Under the pieces are notes generated by a model, which was not told the origin of the DNA, made no database searches, and worked only from the letters and a program-made list of their open reading frames with translations. Below, piece after piece: positions 1 to 10,929 of a stretch of 64,000 nt of DNA. Source of the DNA: Aspidiotus rigidus (taxonomy: Eukaryota; Arthropoda; Insecta; Hemiptera; Diaspididae); the NCBI GenBank assembly GCA_035079385.1, contig JAVHKY010000012.1, positions 682,001 through 746,000 of the forward strand, written 5' to 3'. A program made the translations under genes and the position numbers. Within the stretch, counting starts at the first letter, position 1, and each line of letters begins with the position of its first letter.

Positions 1-746
1 AAAAAGATAGGAATGGGTGGGACGTGTGTGACCAATTCTGAGGCGGGAGAGAATGATTTCTCTATGGTGGTTACTTCAATTGGAAGAAGTCCAGGGGACT
101 GCTTTGCTTTCGATTGCTCTATAAAAGTTTGTTTGAATGCTGATTTTTCCAAAATTCATGCCAGGAGTCAAGTATCAGGAATTGGTCATAGTTTCTGAGG
201 TCAGAAGCAAGGGTAAGTACAGGGTCAGAAATTTTGTGGATTACAAGGGAATCTTCGGCGGCAAAGACAATTGTATCATGTTCCGGGAAGTTCGTGACCC
301 GGAATCAACAGGAAGGAGACAGATGTAGAAGTGGATGATAGTAATTGCAGGAGTAAATGAATGCATTGATTTGGGGAATTAATTGAATCATTGATTTGGG
401 GAATTAATTGAATGAGAGTCGTGTACAGCCAGGAGAGATGAAAGTGAGTCAGTTAACAGTACAAATTTGAGCTGGGAGCGAGGAGATGGAGATGACAGAG
501 ACTGGAGTATATGACGTTTTGTTTAGCAAAGAAAATGGAGACAGAATTTTTCAATCAACGACTGATTGTGACTCCTTGGATCGAGTACGCGTATTCCGTT
601 TTGGGTCCAAATTTAGGTCGGTAGAATAGGGCTGGTGAATCTGAAAATTGGTATAAAGATAATGTGTCTGATGAGTTGTCAGTAAATATAGTGTTACGAG
701 TTTGGAGATTATCAGCTAGATCGAGTCGGATATCGGGAGAAGGGAG

Positions 747-1050
747 CTATGGTGAAGTGGATAATATGATGGGGGCGGGGGGTAGACAGTTCAATTCGAG
801 GTGTTTGAATAGTTCAGATTTGAGAGAACAGAGCAGAAAATTACGTCGGCAGAGTGTGGGTGCGTAGATTGGAAGCTGAGTGAATTGAGCTGTGGATGCA
901 AGAAAATTTGCGATGAGAGTTAGGAAGCTGTATTTGAGGGGGTTCTTCAACGCAGAGAGTTAGAGTGGGGCTAGATTGTTGTGCGCCGAGGGTTTGATTC
1001 ATTTCAAAAGCAAATTGTATCAACAGACAGAAAAGAGTTGTATGGTTCAT
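747..1050 (-). pseudogene. Decayed non-LTR retrotransposon, post-RT region (copy 1)
   Basis: Two overlapping minus-strand frames each carry part of a pattern seen downstream of the reverse transcriptase in Jockey/R1-like LINEs: an LGA-x-x-SSPTLTLCVEEPP stretch in one frame, continued as KNPLKYSFLTLIANFLAST in the other. In intact elements this reads as a fold with a ...TSP..SL..E...PPL..RR..L..K(F/Y) pattern. The frameshift between the halves and stops on both sides show that it is dead. The family assignment rests on pattern recognition and not on a search. Confidence 0.45.
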
Positions 1051-2344
1051 TATTACAGAAGAACAGATGATAAATTTATTGAGTATTTACGTTGCATACT
1101 GAAGAGTGGATGGAAGAGAGGAGAGCCGGATGGGTAGAAAAGGGTTAAGTGAGATGTAACTGCTTAATATCAGGCAGGAATATGATCAGTAACGGGATAT
1201 GATCTTCTGCAGATAGATATATTTTTTGGTGAGTGAGGTGTTACAGGGACAAGTCGAGTGTTGACGATTATGAATAAGTTTATAGTGAACAGTTGGTTGA
1301 TAAAATATAGTTCTGTCTTATAATACGGGCAGTAGAGTAACGAGTTAAGGGAGAGTACATGTGTGTGGGTGTGGAAGTGTTTGATTTTGGAGAGTTTTGG
1401 ACAGTTTGAGAAAATTGAGGTGGGAGTTGGGAAAGGATCAGAGACTACAGTAGAGGGTGAAAGTAAGTGAAACGCTGTTAGTTAAGAGAGTTTGTGACCG
1501 TATTGGAATTGTTGGTGGAAGACGTGAAGAAACAAGAGTGAGAGAGGCAGATATTTTCAAGAGCGGGATATGAAAAGAGGCGATGAACAGATATATTATC
1601 ATATTAACAGTATTGACAAGAGGGGAGGACGAGAGAATGGACAGAAAAAAGATAGGAATGAGTGGGACGTGTGTGACCAATTCTGAGGCAAAACATTGTG
1701 ATTTCTTCATAATGGTTACTTCGACTGGAAGAATGCAAGGGGACTGCTTTGCTTTCGATTGCTCCAAGTTTCTTTGAATGCTGATTTTTTCAAAAGTCAT
1801 GCTAGGAGTCAAGTATCAGGGATCGGTAATAGTTTCTAAGGTCAGAAGCAGGGGTAAGTACAGGGTCAGAAATTTTTTGAAATAGAAGGGAATCTTTGAC
1901 GGCAAAGACAACAATCGCGTCATATTCCGGGAAGTTGATGTGACCCGGAATTAACAGAAAGGAGATAGATCTAGAGGTGGATGATAACGATTGCAGGAGG
2001 AAATGAATACGCTGATTCGGGGAATTATTTGACTGAGACTACTGCATAGCCAGGAGAGATGGAAGTGATTCAGTTCAGTTGGGGGTGAGGAGGTAGAGAT
2101 GAGAAAGACATATGGTGTATTGATTGGTGGTGGAAATGGAGGCAGCAATTTTCAAGCAACGACTGATTATGACTTCTTGGATTGAGTACGCGCATCCTGT
2201 TTTGGATCCAGGTTCAGATCTGTCGGTAAGGTAGGTCTGGTGGGTCGCAAAAATTGGTATAGAGATAATGTTTCTGATGAGTTATCAGTAAATATAGTGT
2301 TGCGAGTTTGGAGATTATCACATAAATCGAGTCAGATGTCTGGG

Positions 2345-2593
2345 CTAGGGGTTAGCTATGGAGATGATAGGGGGTAGATGGTTCAATTTGAGGTGTTTGA
2401 ATAGTTTAGATTCACGAGGAAAACGAAGAGAATTATGTCGGCACAGTGTGGGTGCGTAGATTGGAAGCTGAGTGAATTGAGCTGTGGATGCAAGAAAATT
2501 TGCGATGGGAGTTAGGAAGCAGTATTTGAGGGGTTCTACAACGCAGAGCCTTAGAGTGGGACTAGATTGTTCTTCGCCGAGGGCTTGATTCAT
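2345..2593 (-). pseudogene. Decayed non-LTR retrotransposon, post-RT region (copy 2)
   Basis: This is the second tandem copy of the same decayed LINE segment. It has an LGEEQSSPTLRLCVVEPL start and, in the same frame, LIANFLASTAQFTQLPIYAP. Here the frame joins the two halves that are frameshifted in copy 1, so the copies have decayed independently. No catalytic motif lies inside the segment. Confidence 0.45.
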
Positions 2594-3084
2594 TTCAAAA
2601 GCGCATTGTATTAACAGACAGAAAATAGTTATATGGTTTATTATTACAGAAGAACAGATGATGAATTTATTGAGCTTTTGCGTTGCATCCTGAATACTGG
2701 ACGGAAGAGAGTAGAGTAGGATGGGTAGAAAAGGGTTAAGTGGGAGGCTACTGCTTAATATCAGGCAGGAATACGATCAGTAACGAGATGTGATCTTCTG
2801 CAGATAAATATATTTTTTGGTGAGTGAGGTGTCACAGAGACAAGTCGGGTATTGAAGATGATGAATAAGTTTACAGTTAACAATTGGTTCATAAATATAG
2901 TTCTGTCTTATAATACAGGCAGTAGAGTAACGAGTTAAGGGAGAGTATTTGTGTGTGGGAGTGGAAGTGTTTAATTTTTATGGATATAGTGAGTTCAGAA
3001 AGTTTCTCAAGATATGGTATACAGGATAAGCGTTTAGGATGAAAGAAAATATGGAAAAGGGGCCTCTCGAAAACGGGTGCAGGT

Positions 3085-3291
3085 ATGCGCATCTTAAATG
3101 TAAACAAATTTGAACAACCAAAAATGGAGAGGTTAAAAAATTTTTCAAAACCCAAGGATGAAGGGAACAAGAATGATTACAGCATTGTAAATTTGAAAAA
3201 AAAATATCCGAATGTTCACCAACACATCGAGAAGGAGTTGTCAGATGTAGATGAAGAGATAAAGAAATTAGAAGAGAAGAAATACCGTTGA
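3085..3291 (+). CDS. Small highly charged ORF, unrecognised
   Basis: A 68-codon ORF with a lysine- and glutamate-rich C-terminus ending EEIKKLEEKKYR, probably helical or coiled coil. An AATAAA hexamer lies about 86 bases after the stop (3377-3382), and an AG dinucleotide precedes the ATG, so it could be the last exon of a gene or a retrocopy of one. I do not recognise the family. Flanking sequence is repetitive, and a chance ORF cannot be excluded. Confidence 0.3.
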   Translation: MRILNVNKFEQPKMERLKNFSKPKDEGNKNDYSIVNLKKKYPNVHQHIEKELSDVDEEIKKLEEKKYR

Positions 3292-3459
3292 TTCTTGAAA
3301 TTCAAACCTTGAAAAATGGGTAGTTGTATGTTTGAAGTGTGATTGGGTTGTTGTATGTTCAACGTGTAATTATTGGAATAAAAATTGATTCTTTGTCCTC
3401 GACGTCATAGAAAATTGAATGAGCGACGAAGTCGCGGGTTTTACAGCTTGTATTATATA

Positions 3460-3905
3460 TAGAGCACGGATTTCATAGCTTTTGTCAATTTACTTCTGTA
3501 CGGGCGGGAGGAGTGGGAATCAAAGATAAGCACGTTTCAAGCTATGGAGAGGCAGGGAAAAAAATTTTATTTTGCTAAAAATGCTAAAAAGTGAAATAAA
3601 TGCTAAATACGGGAAAAATGCTAAATAATGCTAGAACCGCCCATTTCAGTAGAAAAATCCTTACTGTCTTCAGTAAACAAAAATAGGTGATTCATTTCAT
3701 GTGATTTTCGCGATATTATGAATGACGATACTCTGAAGAGTCACCTCGTTGTACTGCACAATACTCGCTTGTTAAATATAGATTAGGTTTAAGTATATTT
3801 TTCCCGTCTTTTTGTATTTTTTTTTTGTTTGTGCTAAATAAAGCTAATTTTTCGATTATAAAAGCTAAATTTCAGATTTTATAATGCTAAGAAATCCGTG
3901 CTCTA
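3460..3905. mobile_element. MITE with TAGAGCACGGATTTC inverted ends
   Basis: The left end TAGAGCACGGATTTCATAGC and the right end, read in reverse complement as TAGAGCACGGATTTCTTAGC, differ at one position. The interior is AT-rich with a recurring ATGCTAAATA-like motif (around 3575-3640 and 3830-3895). No ORF is present, so it would be non-autonomous. I could not identify a convincing target-site duplication; the flanks are both TATA-rich. Confidence 0.65.
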
Positions 3906-4229
3906 GATATAAATTAAATTGATAAAAATCAATTATATCAATAATAAATTAATGAAGAATAATCATAATAATTGAATTGAAATTTTATAAATTAAATTGA
4001 AATAAATAATTACGTATATTTAGATTCATCTTGAAAAATTATTTAAATCAATTGATTCAATTTTAATTATTATAAATCTATATACATTCCACAAATTTCT
4101 GAACATTGTCCATAAATAATAGAAAGTTTCATAATCAATATACTAAATTTTAGACCAAAATCACACTCGTTTCAATACAACCCTGCTAACGAAATTACTA
4201 TCTTCATTCTTCTCTTCTCTCACTTGAGG

Positions 4230-4800
4230 GAGGTCTAGATGAAGACTGGTTTTTCCCAACGAAAATGGTCTAAGTATAGTGGTCAGTCAATATCACCTAA
4301 CTAGAGACCCTTTTTGGTGTCTGCACTGCTCAAAAATTTACCGACATGTTTTGTCAAAAGTGGTCAATTTGTAGAGGTCCGTTAATATCGCTTGAATAAT
4401 ATAGACTACAGCAGACTATTTTATATCGTCTACATTGCCCAGAAATCGACCGATCATTCTCGTCAGAAATGGTCTAATTGTGGTGGTCTGTTGACACTGA
4501 TGGTTATTGACTATAAGAAACGTTTTTATCATGTCGAGATTCCCTAGAAATCGACTGTTTTTTTGTTCAAAATATAGTCAATTGCAGAGGAAGTATGTAT
4601 GACCAATGACTGAGGATAGACCATTTTAAGGTACCATCACCTACAAATCGACTAATTTTTTCAGTCAAAATTTCGTCCAAGTTAGTATAAATGTGGTCTA
4701 AATATGATACGGAATAGCGGAAGTAAATCGACTGAAAAAGTTGGTCTATTATTGGTCACTCACCAGAGCGATCGCTCAGTCTATCTGTGGTCTATATTTA
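4230..4800. repeat. Degenerate tandem repeat, about 105-bp period, about five units
   Basis: Successive blocks share an AAATCGACnGAT / GTCAAAAnTGGTCTA core followed by a TGGTC(A/T)GT segment, near 4,245, 4,345, 4,450, 4,555 and 4,645. Units differ strongly, so the array is old. No coding potential is visible. Confidence 0.55.
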
Positions 4801-4939
4801 CTCAAAATCAACTGAGATATTTAGTTGATCTGGTTTATCGGGTACCTGACTTTGACCGATTTCTCTGGAACTTATGACCATATCCTCGAAACTGGTAATC
4901 CCTTGAATTTTGGCGGTCTCCATACCGGACTCTACTGTT

Positions 4940-5372
4940 TGATCTCGATTGGTAATGACGACTTCAAATTTTTTTCACCTCTGCCCCCAACATCTTTGAA
5001 GGTTCCTGGGTAGAGATGATCTGACTCTCTGCTTTTGCTGCTTCCGCTGCCGTAGCAATTTCGACTGCGCGTTGAACGTCAGCTCTGATTCTTGTATCAA
5101 AGCTTTCCGAGTTTGTACTTCTGCGGTACCCCTCTAGTAAATTGGATGCGCAATAAAATGTCTGCCAATGATGCTTTGCATTTTTTGTTGGGACAGAAGA
5201 ATTCGCATGCAGGCATCATCCTTTTCAATGCCGGGATATATTCAGCTATCGACTCGCCTTCCTTTTGTAACCGACAGAAAAATTTATGCTGGCTTACCAA
5301 AATATTTTCCTGTTCAAGCAATCCCACAAGCTCTACGTAGGACTTTTTGGTTGGCGATTCATGACCACACAA
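4940..5372 (-). pseudogene. LTR-retrotransposon gag remnant (Ty3/Gypsy-like)
   Basis: The minus-strand frame resembles the gag core of invertebrate Gypsy elements. An L..LL.QE segment is followed by KFFCRLQKEGESIAEYIPAL, which matches the family pattern 'R..F..R.Q..GESI.EY...L', then a C-containing block, LRIQFTRGV, and an AVEIATAAEAAKAES helix that normally precedes the zinc knuckle. In intact elements gag packages the RNA in a cytoplasmic particle. The open frame ends upstream at 5372, and no protease or pol lies adjacent. The frame continues past the first stop only with interruptions, so this is a fragment. Confidence 0.6.
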
Positions 5373-5418
5373 ATCACATAGTTTAGAATAGACCGATTTT
5401 CCAGCTACGTCATATATA

Positions 5419-5543
5419 TGTCGTAGCCACTTAGCGTAAAATGACTTTTCACGAAATGACCAAAAATTTGGTCAGATACTGTAACATTATTTCATTACAG
5501 TATGTGATCAATCTTTGGTCATTTCATGAAACGCACAATCTAT
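5419..5543 (+). repeat. Left TIR of the Ginger-like element, with internal hairpin
   Basis: The TIR contains its own imperfect palindrome. TCACGAAATGACCAAAAATT, around 5450-5470, pairs with the complementary ...TTTGGTCATTTCATGA segment at about 5513-5530, and the loop lies near 5490. The terminus is therefore foldable on one strand by itself, apart from pairing with the other TIR. Confidence 0.85.
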
Positions 5544-5577
5544 TTTCGGCCGATAGTGAACGAATCATTGTAACACG

Positions 5578-5850
5578 ATGGGTTCTCCAGTAGGTATCAT
5601 TAAGCAATGGTTTACTGCTGAAACATTTTTGGCCACTCGAACCCCATTGCTTGCCGTAAACGACGTAAATCGGGATGTTTTCGTATCAGTGAGAGAAGCA
5701 GTCGCGAAAACTACTGGCGGACAGGGATTTGCAAAATGTAATTGTAAACCATCCACGAAGCAGTGCCGCACGAACCGATGCGCTTGTTTCAGAAAAGGCG
5801 CAATGTGTAATAGTCGATGTCATGATAGTTCACCTTGTCAAAATAAATGA
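5578..5850 (+). CDS. Small Cys-rich ORF inside the Ginger-like element
   Basis: A 90-codon ORF contained between the TIRs. Its C-terminal third is a cysteine-rich module, C-x-C-...-C-x4-C-x-C-...-C-x3-C-...-C, running CNC..., CRTNRCACFRKGAMCNSRCH, SPCQNK. I recall similar CXC-type modules at the C-terminus of Ginger/KRBA2-type integrases, where they probably bind zinc and DNA. The first 50 residues look like the tail of a larger protein: there is no DDE catalytic core. The ORF is thus probably an internally deleted transposase remnant that kept its C-terminal domain, possibly still translated. Confidence 0.5.
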   Translation: MGSPVGIIKQWFTAETFLATRTPLLAVNDVNRDVFVSVREAVAKTTGGQGFAKCNCKPSTKQCRTNRCACFRKGAMCNSRCHDSSPCQNK

Positions 5851-6103
5851 TTTTCGTAGGGAAGAATTAACTTGTTGACGTTCTATTTACCTCTCTGGTA
5901 GGCAGAATCATTTTCACTTAATTATAAATATTTTAAAATTTCCTTTTTTAGGCTACGTATACTGTGATCATTCAGTGATAATATTACATTATATTGTTTC
6001 CAGTACTGATGCTGTGAATAATTTTTTCCCACCAGGTACCGCTATCTTAAGAAATGACCGGTCACTTGCTGTAATGCTTCTGATACATCATCTGTCTGTT
6101 TTT

Positions 6104-6225
6104 AAATTTACACTTCACGAAATGACCAGAAAGTTGGTCACATACTGTAATGAAATAATGTTCAGTACCTGACCAAATTTTTGGTCATTTCGTGAAAAGT
6201 CATTTTACGCTAAGTGGCTACGACA
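6104..6225 (-). repeat. Right TIR of the Ginger-like element
   Basis: Read in reverse complement it matches the left TIR through the first 56 bases without a difference, then with a handful of substitutions and one single-base gap. It has the same internal palindrome of AAATGACC..GGTCATTT. Confidence 0.85.
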
Positions 6226-6229
6226 TATA

Positions 6230-7895
6230 TATCGATAACAGCGATATTCCAGCCAACGGCATATCGATTCCCATACGATTACTATGGGAACGTTTCGATC
6301 ATTCATCAGTACTTCAAAATAAAAGAAAAGTTAAGAATAAAAAGTTGGTATTCACGATCGTGAAGCTTTCCTGTGTGTGAAAATTCACTGCTTATTCTCA
6401 CCACGGGCACAATACTCTCTTCGGCCCATTCGAAACCCAAAACCGCGGTTTTAGCACTCTACTCTGTTCTACTCGGTGTCTCTAGATCCTTTCCTTGCTG
6501 TCGGCCGTAGAAATCGCGGGTACAGCGCCTTCAAATCACCCATCTCTCATCGATTGCCGCGGGTTTGACCCTCAATTCCAATCACCTCAATTCATTTACC
6601 ATACCTTCCGACTGAAGTCTAAGTTCGAACACGACTAGAAAACGAAAAAATCCCCGATCCCCTGGTACTCTTCATCCCGTTCCTGACAACATGAAGAAAT
6701 AGTCGGCACACCCGCATTCCCACTCCTTCCTCCTACTTGGGCGCTTCGCTTCACTCTTTCGTCAATACTGCCGTGCTGAGGAATTATCCGTCGAGCTCTC
6801 TCTTCCTCCAGTGGGCCCATCCATAGTGCTTACATTAAATCTTCTAGGGTTACGAATTCCCATTTTTGCCCAGCCTCTGACGTCATGAGGGCAGTCCCTC
6901 GACTTCAGGTCAGGTACAGCTCCGTTAATATCCCCTCAGGACCTTAGATATTATACACGTCAGTCAGTACTGCGAATGTGTGCGTCTTAGTCTTCAAGTT
7001 ATGCTCATTTACGAGAACAGAGTCAAGTATAATATTCACTATCGGGGTTGCCGGTAAAAATTCCCGGATTAACGAGTGACAAATCTAGTAAATTTCAGTA
7101 CCTACACATTGCTGCCTCAAATTCGTAATCTGGCTCTTGTAAACACTCGTTAATCGTATTTGAACGAGATTTCATGGTCTAGAATCGGCAATTAAAAAAA
7201 AGGGGGTAAAAAATCCCATAAATATCAACCATTATAAAACATAAGTCTCGCTAGACTCTGTATCAAAAGATCGGGAGATCAAAGAAAATTAAAAATGAAC
7301 TTTCAAAGGCGTAACAACGAACTTGAGAAAGTACAATACAAGGTACTGTTAGACCTATACATATAGTTGATATCGGCACGGCGGCGGCTCGACTCTGCTT
7401 TCCTTTGAACGCTATAGTACCACCGAAGAATAAATAGGGTGACTTGAGTGTTGATTCGGTACGTTAAAATGAAAATGCGGAAGGGTGCGATATTAAGATA
7501 AGTACCTACTGCACGTTTTTCATCTTTTAAATTCGCGTTCTTGTTGTATAAAGTATGCAGCAGACTGTACAGAGAAAACTTGCTTCATATGATGAAATTT
7601 CGAAATCGTAGGAGAGAGAAAAAAAACAATAGATATATTATTATATGTATTCGTTTCGGTAAATTCCAAATTAAAAATTCATTTCCAGCTCACAATTTAG
7701 AGTCTATATGACAAGTTGTAAAAGACTTTTCCGGCTTTTGTATTTTGCAAGGAGAAATAATTGGTGTAGGCTTGCCTGGGTGTTTGAATATAGTGAGCAT
7801 CTTCAACAATATTATTTATATATCGATGGTGAGGCTGGACGTGTTTAATTTCCCTTCCACTACGACATTTTCAGCTGCACAGGTGTTGAACAGCT
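6230..7895. other. Unannotated spacer, nothing recognised
   Basis: No ORF with recognisable homology, no RNA gene and no clear repeat boundary was found. A proline- and serine-rich block around 6,640-6,830 gives short ORFs only. A slightly GC-richer patch lies at 6,400-6,950. The left border, just after 5,387-5,411 and the Ginger element, carries ATAGACCGATTTTCCAGC, which resembles the terminus of the MITE family found at 11.4 kb; a truncated copy may have been the Ginger target. Confidence 0.5.
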
Positions 7896-9180
7896 CTAGA
7901 AGAAGTATTGGGATTTAATTATCGTAATTATGAGTGTGTTCGTGATTGATTCGGAGTTGTTGAAGAGAGCAGAAGAAGCTTGAGAGGGACCAAAAATGAT
8001 TTCCTGAAGTTTAGGAAATATAGACAAAAAAAAAGAATTGGCGTGAGAGTGAAGCGAGGATTCCGAGGAGAAGGAAGGAGAAGGAATATGGGTGCGCCCA
8101 ATTCTTCGTCGTCCTATGACTATTTCTTCATGATGTAATAAACGAAATGAAGAGAACCAGAGGATCGGTGATTTTTCAACTACATAAATGAAATTTATTG
8201 TGGGGTTGAGAAGGTCAAAGGTGTACCATGAGGAGATTATTAGAGAGCTTAAGCCGTAGGCTGGAGAATTACATTGAGGAGGATAGCAGCGCTTGCTTGG
8301 CTGCATAGTAGTCCAGATGGGATTCTTATAAGAGAATTATTGAATTTTGGAAGCGAAAAGAAGGGGGGAAGATAGGGAGTTGGAGAAACTGGGCCATAAA
8401 CGCACAAAAGTTGGCGGTAAGCGATAATGAACGGGAGACTGAGCGAAGGGCCAGTGCGTGGGGCATCAAAGGCTAAATGTAGGGTGGCGGATTGTATTGC
8501 ATCTGGTAATTTTAGAGATTTGTCAGTCTGTCTACAGATTGGGGACCCGTAGTCCGGAAAGGATTGTGTAACCTGCAGAAGAGCTTGCGACTGCAACCAG
8601 TGCATGTGTGGGACAGATATTCAAGGACATTCAGCAAGTTTAGGTATTTGGTTCAAAAGCTGGAGAGTGCAGGAACTCAAGGTAAGGCCAAGGAAGCCAG
8701 TGGAGGATTGAAGGATGATCTCTAAGTTCTGAAGGAGGAGTTGGAGGGAGAGGAAAGACGTAAATGATTCTTATGGAATATAAGAACTTTTTTTTTTTGC
8801 GGAAAAAATGAAATCCACGGATCAAGGCCCACGAGAAGACCTTTATCGAGGGTGAGTTGGAATAGACGTGTGGCTTGTTTTGGTTTCATAGGAGGGAAGG
8901 AGATATTGAAATCATCTGCAGAAAGTCGCTTAGAGAGGGGTATTGGGGACGCAATTTGTTAGATCACCCCCCCCCCCCCCAAAAAAAAAAAAAAAAAACC
9001 TTTTCCTTGGGGACGCCATTTTAGATGAAATGGAGGGAAGAGCAGTGGGAGGACTGAAGGTAAATTGCCACGCATACCCATTCAGAGGAATTGTAGTGTT
9101 GACAAACACCAGGGGACGCTTCTCGTAGGTCAGAGAATAGTCTGTAAAGAGGAGAGTTATCACTGAATGACTCCTCAACT
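7896..9180 (-). pseudogene. Decayed Jockey-like non-LTR retrotransposon (reverse transcriptase)
   Basis: Minus-strand pieces appear in RT order. An NGVP(Q->K) block near 9,005-9,030 matches the family's NGVPQGS motif and is followed directly by a poly-G/poly-T insertion. SADDFNIS at about 8,896-8,922 is the catalytic FADD box with F to S. The segment at 8,249-8,605 has the post-RT region, with DYGSPICRQTDKSLKLPDAI and FDAPRTGPSLSL matching the LDYG...L...H....R...GAFRTSP..SL pattern. Frameshifts and stops separate the pieces, so the copy is inactive. The active element would copy its own RNA at a nicked target in the nucleus. Confidence 0.7.
8967..8999. repeat. poly-C / poly-A mononucleotide tract
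   Basis: About 14 C followed by about 18 A, inserted inside the decayed RT between its NGVP and ADD boxes. It explains the runs of Gly and Phe in the minus-strand frame. The tract may hide assembly error. Confidence 0.9.
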
Positions 9181-10340
9181 TGAAGGCCGAGGTTGAGTGA
9201 TGGCTTGTAAAGTGGTTAGACCTTCACGGAAGCCGTATTGACAGAAAAATATCATTTTGTTAGATTCGAAAAACCAAAATAATTTTTTGTTGAAAATTGT
9301 TTGTTTTGGAGGAGTCTACCTAAAACGGAGGTTAAAGCGATAGGATGAGGGAAGGATCTATAAAAGACCTTAAAGGTGGGAGGACGATGGTTAGTTTGCA
9401 GACTACAGGGGTATAGGATGGTGGTGAGAAGGTAATGAGGGGAGTGGAGTCATTTGAGCATACAGGCAAGAATTTTGTTCGAGCCGAGAGCGTTTTTTTT
9501 TTTAGGTTTTTGCGGCTGGTAGCGTTGAATTCAAGCGGAGTGATAGGGAAGTTTCAAAGGAGCGAAGTGCGGTCAATGTCAACGGATTACGGGTGACAAA
9601 AGAATTCCTACTCTTTTTTTTTACCGAGTTTGCAGTTTCCGTCTTAGGTATAGGTTTTGCGAGAATTTGTTGACATAGAAACTTCTTTCGTTGTGAATAT
9701 CAAAGCTTTAATAAAGATAATTTGTATACTTTTCGCGAGAAAAAACCCGTCGGCGTCAGAGAATCAATCAACCAAATAGACTTACCCGCACTCTTGCATG
9801 TGTACCCATTCCTTTGATTGGTTTTTTCCTACCTAAGTATAGGATCAGAAAACAAAAACTTGGGAATTCTTCCTTTCAACGCTGCGCTACTGATTTTATT
9901 CAACCAATAGGGTATCTTAACTCTACTAAACTGTCAATTTGGACTTAACAGAACGATCGCGCGCTAGCATTGCTTCCCATATAACGTGTGTAGTGCTTGT
10001 AATTGGCAGGTTAGTAGTTGGTGTACCAAGAAGGTGAAGATGCGATTTGCTACATATACATACAAGACGTAAAAAATGAAGTCAAGAAAATTGCGAATAG
10101 CTTGAGTCATAAGTTCTGAAAAAGCTTGAGGATTGTTATTCCTTGTAGCTGAAGGTTACCAGAGGATGTCTTAATGATTTTTGGCTCGATAGTATGACGA
10201 TCTTGAATTTCTTATGAAGTTATGAGTTTGAAAATTTTGTTTTGCCATAAGAAAGTATTGCGATTCAATATCACGATCACCTTCTTGGGCCGAGCTTCCA
10301 TACATTGCCACCTGCAGCGACTCTTTTGCTGTCAAGTCCG
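9181..10340. other. Unannotated spacer, nothing recognised
   Basis: A low-complexity T tract lies near 9,494-9,505. No ORF in the region shows a recognisable domain. The first 300 bases may be the upstream part of the decayed LINE, but no motif is left. Confidence 0.4.
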
Positions 10341-10349
10341 AGTACAGTT

Positions 10350-10475
10350 CAGAGATGGTTACGTTCATGAACGTGAACTGAAGTTCACCGTTCACGTTCA
10401 ATTTTTTCGTGAACGTGAACGTACACGAAATGCACGTTCATTTTTCACGTTCATTTTCGAATTTCTATTTCTTTT
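10350..10475. repeat. GAACGTGAACGT-rich imperfect foldback
   Basis: It begins GATGGTTACGTTCATGAACG, like the MITE at 11.77 kb, and continues with direct and inverted copies of the hexamer GAACGT or ACGTTC. The right end lacks the mirror GTAACCATC, so this is probably a truncated or diverged member of the same family. Confidence 0.55.
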
Positions 10476-10929
10476 TTTCAATAACGTACGTATATAATGC
10501 GATGCGAGCAAGCGATTTTTAACAAGACCATAAAAGCCCTCCTTTTTTTGCCTTCTCAAATCTCATTCTCTACCCAACTGAGTATTTAAATACCTGGGTA
10601 TGAAAAAGTGTTTGATTACTGATTATTTATCAATTTCTTATGATGGTTGGTGAACGGTAGTCAGAATCTCAAGATTTCACATTTTACCTCTATAATATAT
10701 ACCACAATCCAGAAGCCAAACCCGTACGAATGAAGTTGTAAAAAAAGACTAAGGAATTTTGGTCATGAAATTGCATACTACAAGTGACAAAGTGAGTGAC
10801 GGACAAGAGAAAAAGGTAGTGGAATTAATTTGTTCTAATTTTCTTCTTGTAACTGTAAGACAGCTTCAAAAGGTAGAAGATAAACTATTGGTGTGTTCTG
10901 TGTTCTAACACGTTATTGAAAGTTCTACA

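Larger units (their letters stand above)
1..2990. repeat. Two diverged tandem units of about 1.6 kb
   Basis: Blocks of the first unit recur in the same order at an offset falling from about 1,645 to about 1,594 bases, which shows indels as well as substitutions. Anchors are the GGGACGTGTGTGACC block near 18 and 1,663, the TGATGAGTTGTCAGTAAATA block near 670 (TTATCAG in the copy near 2,275), and the TTACAGAAGAACAGATGAT block near 1,052 and 2,645. The first unit is cut by the window edge, so there may be more copies to the left. Both units encode decayed retrotransposon sequence on the minus strand. Confidence 0.85.
5419..6225 (+). mobile_element. Ginger-like DNA transposon, non-autonomous, 807 bp
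   Basis: The ends are TGTCGTAGCCACTTAGCG and its exact reverse complement, flanked on both sides by TATA (5415-5418 and 6226-6229), which fits a 4-bp target duplication. The TIRs are about 120 bp and nearly identical. A 5'-TGT.. terminus and a 4-bp duplication are features reported for Ginger elements, which carry a gypsy-like integrase; the internal ORF has a Cys-rich motif consistent with that. There is no room for an integrase, so the copy depends on transposase supplied elsewhere. The family assignment is inference; the structure is directly visible. Confidence 0.75.
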
